Assembly: GCF_004364335.1 (NCBI RefSeq)
Contig: NZ_SOCR01000010.1
Location: forward strand, 186,001 to 250,000
Source of the DNA: Pseudomonas graminis
Lineage (GTDB): Bacteria > Pseudomonadota > Gammaproteobacteria > Pseudomonadales > Pseudomonadaceae
Direction of reading: 5' to 3'
DNA length: 64,000 bases
The translations under genes and the position numbers were made by a program. The first letter of the stretch is position 1; each line of letters starts with the position of its first letter. Below the pieces are notes generated by a model that was given only the letters and a program-made list of their open reading frames with translations, made no database searches and was not told where the DNA came from. This document shows positions 44,796-54,276 of this stretch, piece after piece.

Positions 44796-47531
44796 ATGAA
44801 GTACACCCTCCTGAAAGAATTCCTCGCAGACTTTGTCCGCACCCGCAAACTCGGCCGGCACTTCCGCCGGCTGGCGACGCTCGACAGCGTGACCGACGCC
44901 ACCGTCAGCCGCGAAGTGCCGCCCACCCTCGCGCAAACCCTGACCCGGGGCGCCAGCAGCGATGTGCCTGAATTGCTCGCACGCCTGAGCAGTCACGCCG
45001 ACGGTCTCACCGAAACCGAAGCGCAAAGCCTGCGCGAGCAGCACGGCCTCAACGAAGTCGAGCACGAACAGCCGCTGCCGTGGTGGGTACACCTGTGGCA
45101 CTGCTACAAAAACCCGTTCAACCTGCTGCTGACCCTGCTGGCGTTCATCTCGTGGCTGACCGAAGACATGAAAGCCGCCACGGTGATTTTCTCCATGGTC
45201 GTGCTCTCCACGCTGCTGCGCTTCTGGCAGGAGGCGCGCTCCAATCAGGCCGCCGACGCGCTCAAGGCGATGGTCAGCAACACCGCGACCGTCATGCGCC
45301 GCGCCGACAGCGCGTTCGACGCCTCCGATAACGCAAAGCAAAAACGCATTGAGCTGCCGATCAAGCAACTGGTGCCGGGCGACCTGATCGTGCTGTCTGC
45401 CGGCGACATGATCCCTGCGGACTGCCGCGTGCTCAGCGCCAAGGACCTGTTCGTCAGCCAGGCCGCGATGACCGGCGAATCCATGCCGGTGGAGAAATTC
45501 GCGCGGCGTCAGGACGTTGAAACAGGCAACCCGCTGGACCTGGAAAACATTCTGTTCATGGGCACCAACGTGGTCTCCGGCGCTGCGACGGGGGTCATTC
45601 TGGCCACCGGCAACCACACCTATTTCGGCGCGCTGGCGCAACGGGTCAGCGCCACCGACCGCGCACCGACCTCGTTTCAGGCCGGGGTCAATAAAGTCAG
45701 CTGGCTGCTGATCCGCTTCATGTTCGTGATGGCGCCGCTGGTGCTGTTCATCAACGGCTTCACCAAGGGCGACTGGATGGAAGCGCTGCTGTTCGCGCTG
45801 TCCATTGCTGTCGGGCTGACGCCGGAAATGCTGCCGATGATCGTCACCTCGACGCTGGCCAAGGGCGCGGTGTTTCTGTCGCGCAAGAAAGTCATCGTCA
45901 AACGTCTCGACGCCATCCAGAACTTCGGCGCCATGGACGTGCTGTGCACCGACAAGACTGGCACGCTGACCCAGGACAAGATTTTTCTCGCACGCCATGT
46001 GGATGTCTGGGGCGATGAGTCCGACGACGTTCTGGAAATGGCCTACCTCAACAGCTACTACCAGACCGGCCTGAAAAACCTGCTGGATGTCGCGGTGCTG
46101 GAGCACGTCGAGATTCACCGCGAGCTGCAAGTCGGCACTGCGTTCAGCAAGGTCGATGAGGTCCCGTTCGATTTCAATCGCCGGCGCATGTCGGTGGTGG
46201 TGCAACAGCTGCGCGAGCCCCATCTGCTGATCTGCAAAGGCGCGCTGGAAGAAGTGCTGAGCGTGTGCAACCGCGTGCGCCACGGCGATGCCGAAGAAGC
46301 GCTGACCCCTGAACTGCTCGAGCGCATTCTGAGCGTCACCGCCGCGTTCAACGAAGAAGGGCTGCGCGTAGTGGCGGTGGCCGCGCGTCCTATGGAGGCA
46401 GGTCGCGACACGTATGGTCTGGCTGACGAAAGCGACCTGACCCTGATCGGTTATGTGGCGTTTCTCGATCCACCGAAGGAAAGCACGGCGCCGGCGCTTA
46501 AAGCGCTGGCCGAGCATGGCGTGGCGGTGAAAGTGCTGACCGGCGACAACGAGCGCGTCACCGCGAAGATCTGCCGCGAAGTCGGGCTGGAGCGCCAAGG
46601 CCTGCTGCTGGGCGGTGACATCGAACGGATGAGCGATGCCGAACTGGCGGTCGCGGTCGAGACCACCAACGTCTTCGCCAAGCTGACGCCTTCCCACAAG
46701 GAACGCATCGTTCGGCTGCTCAAGGCCAACGGGCACGTGGTGGGTTTCATGGGCGACGGCATCAACGACGCGCCTGCGCTGCGCACGGCGGACATCGGTA
46801 TTTCCGTGGACACCGCAGTGGACATCGCCAAGGAAGCGGCCGACATCATTCTGCTGGAGAAGAGCCTGATGGTGCTGGAGGAGGGCGTGCTGGAAGGGCG
46901 CCGGACCTTCGCCAACATGCTCAAGTACATCAAGATGACGGCCAGCTCGAACTTCGGCAACGTGTTCTCGGTGCTGGTCGCCAGTGCGTTCATCCCGTTT
47001 CTGCCGATGCTGCCGATGCACCTGCTGGTGCAGAACCTGCTGTACGACATTTCCCAGATCGCCATCCCGTTCGATAACGTCGATGAGGAACTGCTGAAAA
47101 AACCCCAGCGCTGGCAGCCTGCGGATGTGGGACGCTTCATGCTGTTTTTCGGGCCGATCAGCTCGATCTTCGACATCACCACGTTCGCGGTCATGTGGTA
47201 CGTGTTCGGCGCCAACACGCCTGAGCATCAGACCCTGTTTCAGTCCGGCTGGTTTGTCGTGGGCCTGCTGACGCAGACGCTGATCGTGCACATGATCCGC
47301 ACGCCGAAAATCCCGTTCCTGCAAAGCCGTGCGGCGATGCCGTTGATGGTGATGACCGGGGTGATCATGGCCGTGGGCATTTTCCTGCCGATGGGCCCGC
47401 TGGCGCACTACTTCAAGTTGCAGGCACTGCCACCGCTGTACTTCGCCATCCTGCCGCTGATCCTGATCGCGTACGTGGCGCTGACCCAGGCGGTGAAAGG
47501 GTTCTATGTTCGCAAGTTTGGCTGGCAGTGA
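44796..47531 (+). CDS. mgtA: Magnesium-importing P-type ATPase
   Basis: This 911-residue P3B-type ATPase imports Mg2+ under limitation. The phosphorylated Asp386 is in LCTDKTGTLTQ; TGES and the hinge motif GDGINDAPALR are present. The N-terminal half has two helix pairs and the C-terminal third six helices. The ATG at 44796 has AGGGGA 7 nt upstream; the frame is open further left but that part is leader. It stands alone between REP-bearing gaps, and regulation by PhoPQ and by its leader is expected from the family. The length agrees with MgtA/MgtB (about 900). Confidence 0.94.
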   Translation: MKYTLLKEFLADFVRTRKLGRHFRRLATLDSVTDATVSREVPPTLAQTLTRGASSDVPELLARLSSHADGLTETEAQSLREQHGLNEVEHEQPLPWWVHLWHCYKNPFNLLLTLLAFISWLTEDMKAATVIFSMVVLSTLLRFWQEARSNQAADALKAMVSNTATVMRRADSAFDASDNAKQKRIELPIKQLVPGDLIVLSAGDMIPADCRVLSAKDLFVSQAAMTGESMPVEKFARRQDVETGNPLDLENILFMGTNVVSGAATGVILATGNHTYFGALAQRVSATDRAPTSFQAGVNKVSWLLIRFMFVMAPLVLFINGFTKGDWMEALLFALSIAVGLTPEMLPMIVTSTLAKGAVFLSRKKVIVKRLDAIQNFGAMDVLCTDKTGTLTQDKIFLARHVDVWGDESDDVLEMAYLNSYYQTGLKNLLDVAVLEHVEIHRELQVGTAFSKVDEVPFDFNRRRMSVVVQQLREPHLLICKGALEEVLSVCNRVRHGDAEEALTPELLERILSVTAAFNEEGLRVVAVAARPMEAGRDTYGLADESDLTLIGYVAFLDPPKESTAPALKALAEHGVAVKVLTGDNERVTAKICREVGLERQGLLLGGDIERMSDAELAVAVETTNVFAKLTPSHKERIVRLLKANGHVVGFMGDGINDAPALRTADIGISVDTAVDIAKEAADIILLEKSLMVLEEGVLEGRRTFANMLKYIKMTASSNFGNVFSVLVASAFIPFLPMLPMHLLVQNLLYDISQIAIPFDNVDEELLKKPQRWQPADVGRFMLFFGPISSIFDITTFAVMWYVFGANTPEHQTLFQSGWFVVGLLTQTLIVHMIRTPKIPFLQSRAAMPLMVMTGVIMAVGIFLPMGPLAHYFKLQALPPLYFAILPLILIAYVALTQAVKGFYVRKFGWQ

Positions 47532-47550
47532 GGCGCCGGTTCTTCTGAGT

Positions 47551-47661
47551 TGATCGTGCCCACGCTCCGCGTGGGCATGCATCCCTTGACGCTCCGCGTC
47601 ACCCGTGCCGGAAGGGGGAGCGTGCGGGGCGGCATTCCCACGCGGAGCGCGGGAACGATCA
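47551..47661. repeat. Long intergenic palindromic repeat
   Basis: TGATCGTGCCCACGCTCCGC and CGCGGAGCGCGGGAACGATC face each other across about 65 nt, which itself contains a small GACGCTCCGCGTC palindrome. This family (GTTCCCACGCTCCGCGTGGG type) is distinct from the REPs. Confidence 0.75.
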
Positions 47662-47692
47662 ACACGAATTGCTTTTGATTCTGGCCGAAGGC

Positions 47693-47785
47693 CGTAGGAG
47701 CGCGCTTGCCCGCGGATGCTCTGGGTCAGACACCGAAGATATGTCTGATTCACCGGCCTCTTCGCGGGCAAGCGCGCTCCTACAA
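47693..47785. repeat. Inverted REP pair
   Basis: GTAGGAGCGCGCTTGCCCGC and its inverted partner flank about 50 nt. Together with the repeat at 47551 it fills the 266-nt gap between the convergent mgtA and thiolase genes. Confidence 0.8.
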
Positions 47786-47797
47786 GAGCCTTTGCTT

Positions 47798-48976
<1,179 letters not shown>

Positions 48977-49277
48977 GTGCGAATCCTCAAAGGTGTACGA
49001 CGCGGCGCCGCCCGGGCGTGAAGATGTGAAGCAAACAGCGCGGGCAGCTGGATCAAGGGAGAGCATGGTTGCATGAATGACGATGGTAATTTAAGCCCTT
49101 TGTCGCTTGGTTGTGTGGTGACTGATCAGACGGAGCCCCGAGCTTTCTCCTTCGGAAATGTATGACAGGAAGTGTCTCTGATTCCCACCCGAGTTCCGGA
49201 TCGGGCTGATGTCCGGCACCTGTGAACCCAGTGACAATCGCCGGCCATCCCAGCTGTCATGCTTCAGGAGCCCCCTT

Positions 49278-49847
49278 TTGTCCAACGATAACCATGGCAC
49301 TCAAAGCGGCGACCACAGCCTGAACGTCGGCGTCGGCGACTTTCGTGGCGCCAACGTGAACATCAGTCACAACGAGCGCCCGACATTTACACCCGAGCAA
49401 TTGCACATTCAGCGCCATCCGGCGTTTGGCGGGCGCAGCGTCGACAGCCATAACGTGTCGGTCTTCTGCTACATCACCGGCCTTGCCAGCCTGCTCGGGC
49501 TGTACTTCACCGTGTTCCAGCCGCCCCTTGGTGGCCAGAGCTCATGGTCAACGTTGTTCATGTTTTCCTTCATCGTCGCGGTCATCTCCGTTGGGATGTC
49601 AGCCGTCCTCCGTCGACGCAAGTTCGAGCATTTCTTCGGCTCCCGGCACTACCTTGAAATCAGCCAGACCGGACGGCTGCGGGTGAATCGCCTCACCGCG
49701 CAGTGCCCCTGGTGTGGGTCCCTGATGCACCTGCGCCGCGTTGGTCCCAAGGAAGGCCCGCGTGACAATCAGTTCATCTGCATGCGCAATCCGGCGCAGC
49801 ACACCGTTCAACTCGACCCGACGGTGCTTCCTGACATCGAAGACTGA
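49278..49847 (+). CDS. Unrecognised membrane protein with C-terminal Cys/His zinc-ribbon-like end
   Basis: This protein has about 190 residues. The TTG at 49278 is chosen as start because CAGGAG lies 7 nt upstream; the upstream ATG at 49209 has no binding site. The N-terminus has a Gly/Asn/His-rich stretch (HSLNVGVGDFRGANVNISHN) like those before effector domains in several bacterial defence and signalling proteins. Two hydrophobic helices follow (about 60-82 and 90-112), then a cytoplasmic or periplasmic tail with CPWC and a downstream Cys and His (FICMRNPAQH), possibly a metal-binding ribbon. It lies between the thiolase and pgi genes, both on the opposite strand, and is followed by a terminator. 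I do not recognise the family and propose no function. Confidence 0.7.
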   Translation: MSNDNHGTQSGDHSLNVGVGDFRGANVNISHNERPTFTPEQLHIQRHPAFGGRSVDSHNVSVFCYITGLASLLGLYFTVFQPPLGGQSSWSTLFMFSFIVAVISVGMSAVLRRRKFEHFFGSRHYLEISQTGRLRVNRLTAQCPWCGSLMHLRRVGPKEGPRDNQFICMRNPAQHTVQLDPTVLPDIED

Positions 49848-49863
49848 GAAGCTCAAACGCACA

Positions 49864-49895
49864 AAACCCGCTGCCTCTTGCGAGACAGCGGGTTT
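49864..49895. terminator. Bidirectional terminator between the unknown gene and pgi
   Basis: AAACCCGCTG pairs with CAGCGGGTTT around an interior CTC/GAG stem and a TTGC loop. A's on one side and T's on the other allow it to serve both convergent genes. Confidence 0.75.
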
Positions 49896-49918
49896 CGAGG
49901 GTGTTACAGGACGGCAGT

Positions 49919-51583
49919 TCAGCCGCGGTGACGACCGCGGAAGTAGTTGATCAGGCCCTGGGTCGACGCGTCTTCAGCGACCGTTTCGTCGGTGCCGACA
50001 AGGCGGCTGTAAACGCCTTTGCCCAGCTCCTTGCCCAGTTCAACACCCCACTGGTCGAAGGCGTTAGTGCCCCAGACCACGCTTTGCACGAACACTTTGT
50101 GCTCGTACATGGCGACCAGTGCGCCCAAGCGGCGAGGGCTGATGCGCTCGACGACAATGGTGTTGCTCGGACGGTTGCCCGGAATGACCTTGTGCGGCGC
50201 GACACGCTGCACTTCTTCTTCCGGTACGCCCTTGGCGCGCAGTTCGGCTTCGGCTTCGGGGCGGGTTTTACCCTGCATCAAGGCCTGGCTCTGGGACAGG
50301 CAGTTGGCGTACAGCCACTGATGGTGGTCAGACACCGGGTTGAAGCTGACGATCGGCACAATGAAGTCGGCCGGGATCATTTGTGTGCCCTGGTGCAGCA
50401 GCTGGTGGTAAGCATGCTGACCGTTCGCGCCGACCCCACCCCAGATGACTGGGCCCGTGTCGGTCTTGACCGGCACGCCGTCCTGGCGAACGCTCTTGCC
50501 GTTTGATTCCATGTCCAACTGTTGCAGGTGCTTGGTGATGTTGCGCAGGTAATGGTCGTACGGCAGGATCGCGTGACTTTGCGCGCCCCAGAAGTTGCCA
50601 TACCAGATACCCAGCAAGCCCAGCAGCACCGGCATGTTCTCTTCGAACTCGGCGTTCTGGAAGTGCTGGTCCATGGTGTAGGCGCCGGACAACAGTTCCT
50701 TGAAGTTGGACATGCCGATCGCCAGCGCAATAGGCAGACCGATGGCCGACCACAGCGAGTAACGACCACCGACCCAGTCCCACATCGGGAAGATGTTCTC
50801 TTCACGAATGCCGAACGCAACGGCCGCGGCGTTGTTACTCGATACCGCGATGAAGTGGCGATACAACTCGGCTTCGGACCCGCCCTGAGCGAGGTACCAG
50901 GCGCGGGCAGCGGTGGCGTTCTTCAGGGTTTCGAGGGTGGTGAAGGTTTTGGACGAAACGATGAACAGCGTGGTTTCGGCGCGCAGCTTCTGAGTCAGCT
51001 CGTGCAACTCGGTGCCGTCGATGTTCGCCAGGTAGTGGCAGCGAACGCCTTTCTGCGCGTAGGACAACAGCGCCTCGGACACCAGCTCCGGGCCCAGGAA
51101 CGAGCCGCCGATGCCGATATTGACCACGTCGGTGATCGGCTTTTCGGTGTAGCCGCGCCACAGACCATCGTGGATGCGGCCGACCAGATCAGTGATCTGG
51201 TTCAGCACCTTGTGCACTTCCGGCATCACATTGACGCCGTTGACCAGCAGCTTGTCGCCAACCGGACGACGCAGCGCGGTGTGCAGCGCAGGACGGCCTT
51301 CCGAAGCGTTGACCAGTTCGCCGTCGTACTGCGCCTTGATGGCGTCTTTCAGGCCGACTTCGTTGGCCAGATTCACCAGCAACTGACGGGTCTCGGCAGT
51401 GATGAGGTTCTTCGAGTAGTCGAGAAACAGGCCGGCACTGCTGAGCGTGAATTCGTCGAAACGCTTGGGGTCTGCGTTGAATGCTTCGCGCATGCTGAAA
51501 TGCTGCATCGCTTCGCGGTGATCTTTGAGCGCCTGCCAGGCGGGCAGGGTAGTGACGTCATGAGGAGTGCGGTAGTACGCCAT
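49919..51583 (-). CDS. pgi: Glucose-6-phosphate isomerase
   Basis: This 554-residue enzyme interconverts glucose-6-P and fructose-6-P. Visible motifs are GSFLGPELVSEAL (sugar-phosphate site), the signature around MWDWVGGRYSLWSAIGLP, and the C-terminal GVELGKELGKGVY. The ATG at 51583 gives the usual Pseudomonas length, although the frame is open 20 codons further. In pseudomonads it mainly works in the gluconeogenic direction, supplying glucose-6-P to the Entner-Doudoroff cycle and fructose-6-P to sugar nucleotides such as the GDP-mannose made by ManC here. A gap of 345 nt separates it from panC. Confidence 0.96.
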   Translation of the reverse strand: MAYYRTPHDVTTLPAWQALKDHREAMQHFSMREAFNADPKRFDEFTLSSAGLFLDYSKNLITAETRQLLVNLANEVGLKDAIKAQYDGELVNASEGRPALHTALRRPVGDKLLVNGVNVMPEVHKVLNQITDLVGRIHDGLWRGYTEKPITDVVNIGIGGSFLGPELVSEALLSYAQKGVRCHYLANIDGTELHELTQKLRAETTLFIVSSKTFTTLETLKNATAARAWYLAQGGSEAELYRHFIAVSSNNAAAVAFGIREENIFPMWDWVGGRYSLWSAIGLPIALAIGMSNFKELLSGAYTMDQHFQNAEFEENMPVLLGLLGIWYGNFWGAQSHAILPYDHYLRNITKHLQQLDMESNGKSVRQDGVPVKTDTGPVIWGGVGANGQHAYHQLLHQGTQMIPADFIVPIVSFNPVSDHHQWLYANCLSQSQALMQGKTRPEAEAELRAKGVPEEEVQRVAPHKVIPGNRPSNTIVVERISPRRLGALVAMYEHKVFVQSVVWGTNAFDQWGVELGKELGKGVYSRLVGTDETVAEDASTQGLINYFRGRHRG

Positions 51584-51928
51584 CGCTGCGGGTTTCCTTG
51601 TACTTGAACTGCCTTTTGGACACTGAAAAGCAGGATTGGACATGAATTCGTGGGTGCGTCAGAGACTAGTCCCCGGCAACGCCGATGTCTGCGCCTTGCT
51701 TTACCTTTGCTCGGTACTTTTTCTCACAGAGTAAAGTTGCTGGTCTGACACGAACTGTATCGGTATGGCATTCCGGGTGCGGCTAAGTTCATCGCCAGCG
51801 CCCTACGAGGGCCGAGGCCTGCGCTTTACACTCGGTTTAGCGCACTGAGCATAGGCGCAGATGGTCGTCCGATCACGTGACTTTTGTTTTACACGTGACC
51901 GGGTGCATCCTTCAGCCGGTTGTGCAGG
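51584..51928. other. Intergenic region where panD is usually found; no gene seen
   Basis: The 345 nt between panC and pgi contain no reading frame with aspartate decarboxylase features (no GSCAIDG-like cleavage motif in any frame), and the space is too short for the usual 126-codon gene. A palindromic pair TCACGTG (51873-51879) and CACGTGA (51892-51898) with an A/T-rich loop lies just past the panC stop and may be its terminator or an operator. Confidence 0.7.
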
Positions 51929-52780
51929 TTATTCCTTGACCAGATGCAGGTTGTCGATCAAGCGCGTCTTGCCCATGAACGCCGCGCCCAGCACCACCAG
52001 ATCATGATCATCCGGGGTCGCAGGACGCAGGCTGACTGCATTGCGAATCTCAAGATAATCAGAGCGAAATCCTGCGGCTTCGAGGGCTTTGACGCCATCG
52101 CTGATCAACTGCTGATGATCCTGCTCGCCATTCTGCAATGCCGTGCCGATCTGCTTGATGACGCGGTACAGGGCGGGCGCCGCAGCGCGCTGGTCTTCAG
52201 TCAGGTAGCCATTACGCGACGACAGAGCCAGGCCATCGGCGGCACGCACGGTGGGTTCGCCGATGATTTGAATGGGCATATTCAGGTCACGCACCAACGC
52301 GTTGACGACGGCCAGTTGCTGGAAATCCTTCTGACCGAAAATCGCGATGTCCGGCTGCACCATGTTGAACAGCTTGCTGACCACCGTCGAAACGCCGTCG
52401 AAATGACCAGGACGGCTGCCGCCACACAGACCTTCAGACACCACCGGCACGCGCACGATGGTCTGGTCGGCCATGCCATGGGGGTACATTTCTTCGACCG
52501 TCGGCGTAAACAACAGGTGGCAACCGGCTTGAAGCAATTGCTCCTGATCGGCGGCCAGGGTGCGCGGGTAAGACGCCAGGTCTTCGTTGGGACCAAATTG
52601 AAGCGGGTTGACGAAGATGCTGGCGATCACGAAATCAGCGCGTTGAACCGCTTTAGTGACCAGAGCGATATGGCCGCTGTGCAAGTTGCCCATCGTGGGC
52701 ACCAGTGCGATGCGTTTGCCTTCGCTGCGTGCGCGGGCGACGACGGCGCGCAACTCGCGAACGGTTTTAACTGTGTTCAT
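51929..52780 (-). CDS. panC: Pantothenate synthetase
   Basis: This 283-residue enzyme ligates pantoate and beta-alanine using ATP. The HIGH-like motif is in PTMGNLHSGH, with FGQKDFQQ and the KMSKS-like loop LALSSRNGYL. The ATG at 52780 overlaps the panB stop by four bases, so translation is coupled; the open frame upstream is panB read out of frame. It needs beta-alanine, yet the usual source gene panD is not at its normal place. Confidence 0.96.
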   Translation of the reverse strand: MNTVKTVRELRAVVARARSEGKRIALVPTMGNLHSGHIALVTKAVQRADFVIASIFVNPLQFGPNEDLASYPRTLAADQEQLLQAGCHLLFTPTVEEMYPHGMADQTIVRVPVVSEGLCGGSRPGHFDGVSTVVSKLFNMVQPDIAIFGQKDFQQLAVVNALVRDLNMPIQIIGEPTVRAADGLALSSRNGYLTEDQRAAAPALYRVIKQIGTALQNGEQDHQQLISDGVKALEAAGFRSDYLEIRNAVSLRPATPDDHDLVVLGAAFMGKTRLIDNLHLVKE

Positions 52781-53577
52781 GCCGAGAATCCGTGTTCTGG
52801 AGCGGGGAAGCTGACGTCCTTGACCGCGCTGACATAAGCGGCGATCGCCGACTGAATGTCCAGCTGACCGGCCATGAAATTCTTCACGAATTTGGGCACG
52901 CGGCCGCTGATCGACAGCCCGAGCATGTCGTGAAGCACCAGCACCTGACCGTCTGTGGCGCTGCCGGCGCCTATCCCGATCACCGGAATCTTCACGGCAT
53001 GGGTGATTTCCTGGGCCAGTTCGCTTGGCACGCACTCCAGCAAAATCATCGCGGCGCCGGCCTGCTCGAGGGTGATCGCGTCGGCCCGCATCTGCCGCGC
53101 CTGCGACTCCAGGCGACCCTGTACTTTATAGCCACCCAGCACGTTGACCGCCTGAGGCGTCAGACCCATGTGTGCACAGACGGGAACGCCGCGCTCGGCG
53201 AGCAGCCGGATCGAGTCGGCCAGCCATGCCGCGCCCTCGATCTTGACCATGTGCGCGCCCGCTTGCATCAACGTGGCGCTGTTGGCGAAGGTCTGCTCAG
53301 GAGTGGCGTAGGACATGAACGGCAGATCCACCAGAATCAGCGCGCCCTGGTTGCCGCGTTTGACGCCAGCCACGTGGTACGCCATTTCAGCGGTGGTAAC
53401 GGGCAGCGTGCTGTCGTGGCCCTGAAGGACCATGCCCAGCGAGTCGCCGACCAGCAGCACTTCCACGCCGGCCTGGCTGGCGGTGTGGGCAAAAGTCGCG
53501 TCGTAGCAGGTCAGCATGGTGATTTTTTCACCTTTTTGCTTCAGAGCCAGCAGGGACGTAACGGTGATATCGGGCAT
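52777..53577 (-). CDS. panB: 3-methyl-2-oxobutanoate hydroxymethyltransferase
   Basis: This 266-residue first enzyme of pantothenate synthesis transfers the one-carbon unit from methylene-tetrahydrofolate to ketoisovalerate. Family motifs TCYDATFA, VGDSLGMVLQGHDSTLPVT and the metal/ketoacid site VKIEG are visible. It is in an operon with panC (4-nt overlap). It lies 210 nt downstream of folK, so it may have its own promoter. Placing a folate gene next to a folate-dependent enzyme is typical of this Pseudomonas block. Confidence 0.96.
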   Translation of the reverse strand: MPDITVTSLLALKQKGEKITMLTCYDATFAHTASQAGVEVLLVGDSLGMVLQGHDSTLPVTTAEMAYHVAGVKRGNQGALILVDLPFMSYATPEQTFANSATLMQAGAHMVKIEGAAWLADSIRLLAERGVPVCAHMGLTPQAVNVLGGYKVQGRLESQARQMRADAITLEQAGAAMILLECVPSELAQEITHAVKIPVIGIGAGSATDGQVLVLHDMLGLSISGRVPKFVKNFMAGQLDIQSAIAAYVSAVKDVSFPAPEHGFSA

Positions 53578-53787
53578 GGAAAGTCCTCATTCAGGCGCTG
53601 TGAATACTGCGGCGATCAACGCGTGATTCATCTTGGGAGGCAGGCACATCGTCGTTTCGCGATGTTTGCAACGGCCTGATCCGCGCCTTTTGGCCGGTCG
53701 TCCGGCTTTGGGACGCTTATCTTCGTGAGGAGGGGGCGGGAAGTCAATTCCGGGTGTTGCCGGTTTCAACGTGCCCGCAGAACGGCG

Positions 53788-54270
53788 TCAGCTCGGCAAA
53801 CGCTCCAGGCCTTCGAACGGGCACTGGGCAAGCAGCTCATTCAGCGCGCGGCCATCAGCCAGGGTAATCCCCGGCGCCAGTTCGGCCAGCGGATACAGCA
53901 CAAACGCGCGCACTTGCATCTGGTAATGCGGCACCTTCAGTCGCGGCTCATCGATAAGGCGATCGCCGAACAGCAAGATGTCGAGGTCCAGCGTGCGCGG
54001 CCCCCAGCGTTCGAGGCGCTCGCGGCCCTGATCGTTTTCGATGCCTTGCAAGGCGTCGAGCAGCGCCAGCGGGGGGAGCGAGGTGTCGAGGGCGGCGACC
54101 GCATTGGTGTAACGCGGCTGACCCGGTAACAGCGAGTCGCTGACATAAAAAGAGGAAACGCCTGACAGGCTACTTTGCGGCAATTGGCCCATGGCCTTGA
54201 TCGCTTCTCGCAACTGTTCGGCGGGGTCGGCCAGGTTGCTGCCCAGGCCGACGTAAACGCGCTCGATCAT
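53788..54270 (-). CDS. folK: HPPK, 6-hydroxymethyl-7,8-dihydropterin pyrophosphokinase
   Basis: This 160-residue enzyme attaches pyrophosphate to the pterin in folate synthesis. It begins with the GLGSNL motif (YVGLGSNLADP) and has the signature RWGPRTLDLDILLFG, with two Asp that bind Mg2+. The start lies 6 nt after the pcnB stop, which indicates one transcript. Confidence 0.95.
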   Translation of the reverse strand: MIERVYVGLGSNLADPAEQLREAIKAMGQLPQSSLSGVSSFYVSDSLLPGQPRYTNAVAALDTSLPPLALLDALQGIENDQGRERLERWGPRTLDLDILLFGDRLIDEPRLKVPHYQMQVRAFVLYPLAELAPGITLADGRALNELLAQCPFEGLERLPS

Positions 54271-54276
54271 CGGCTG

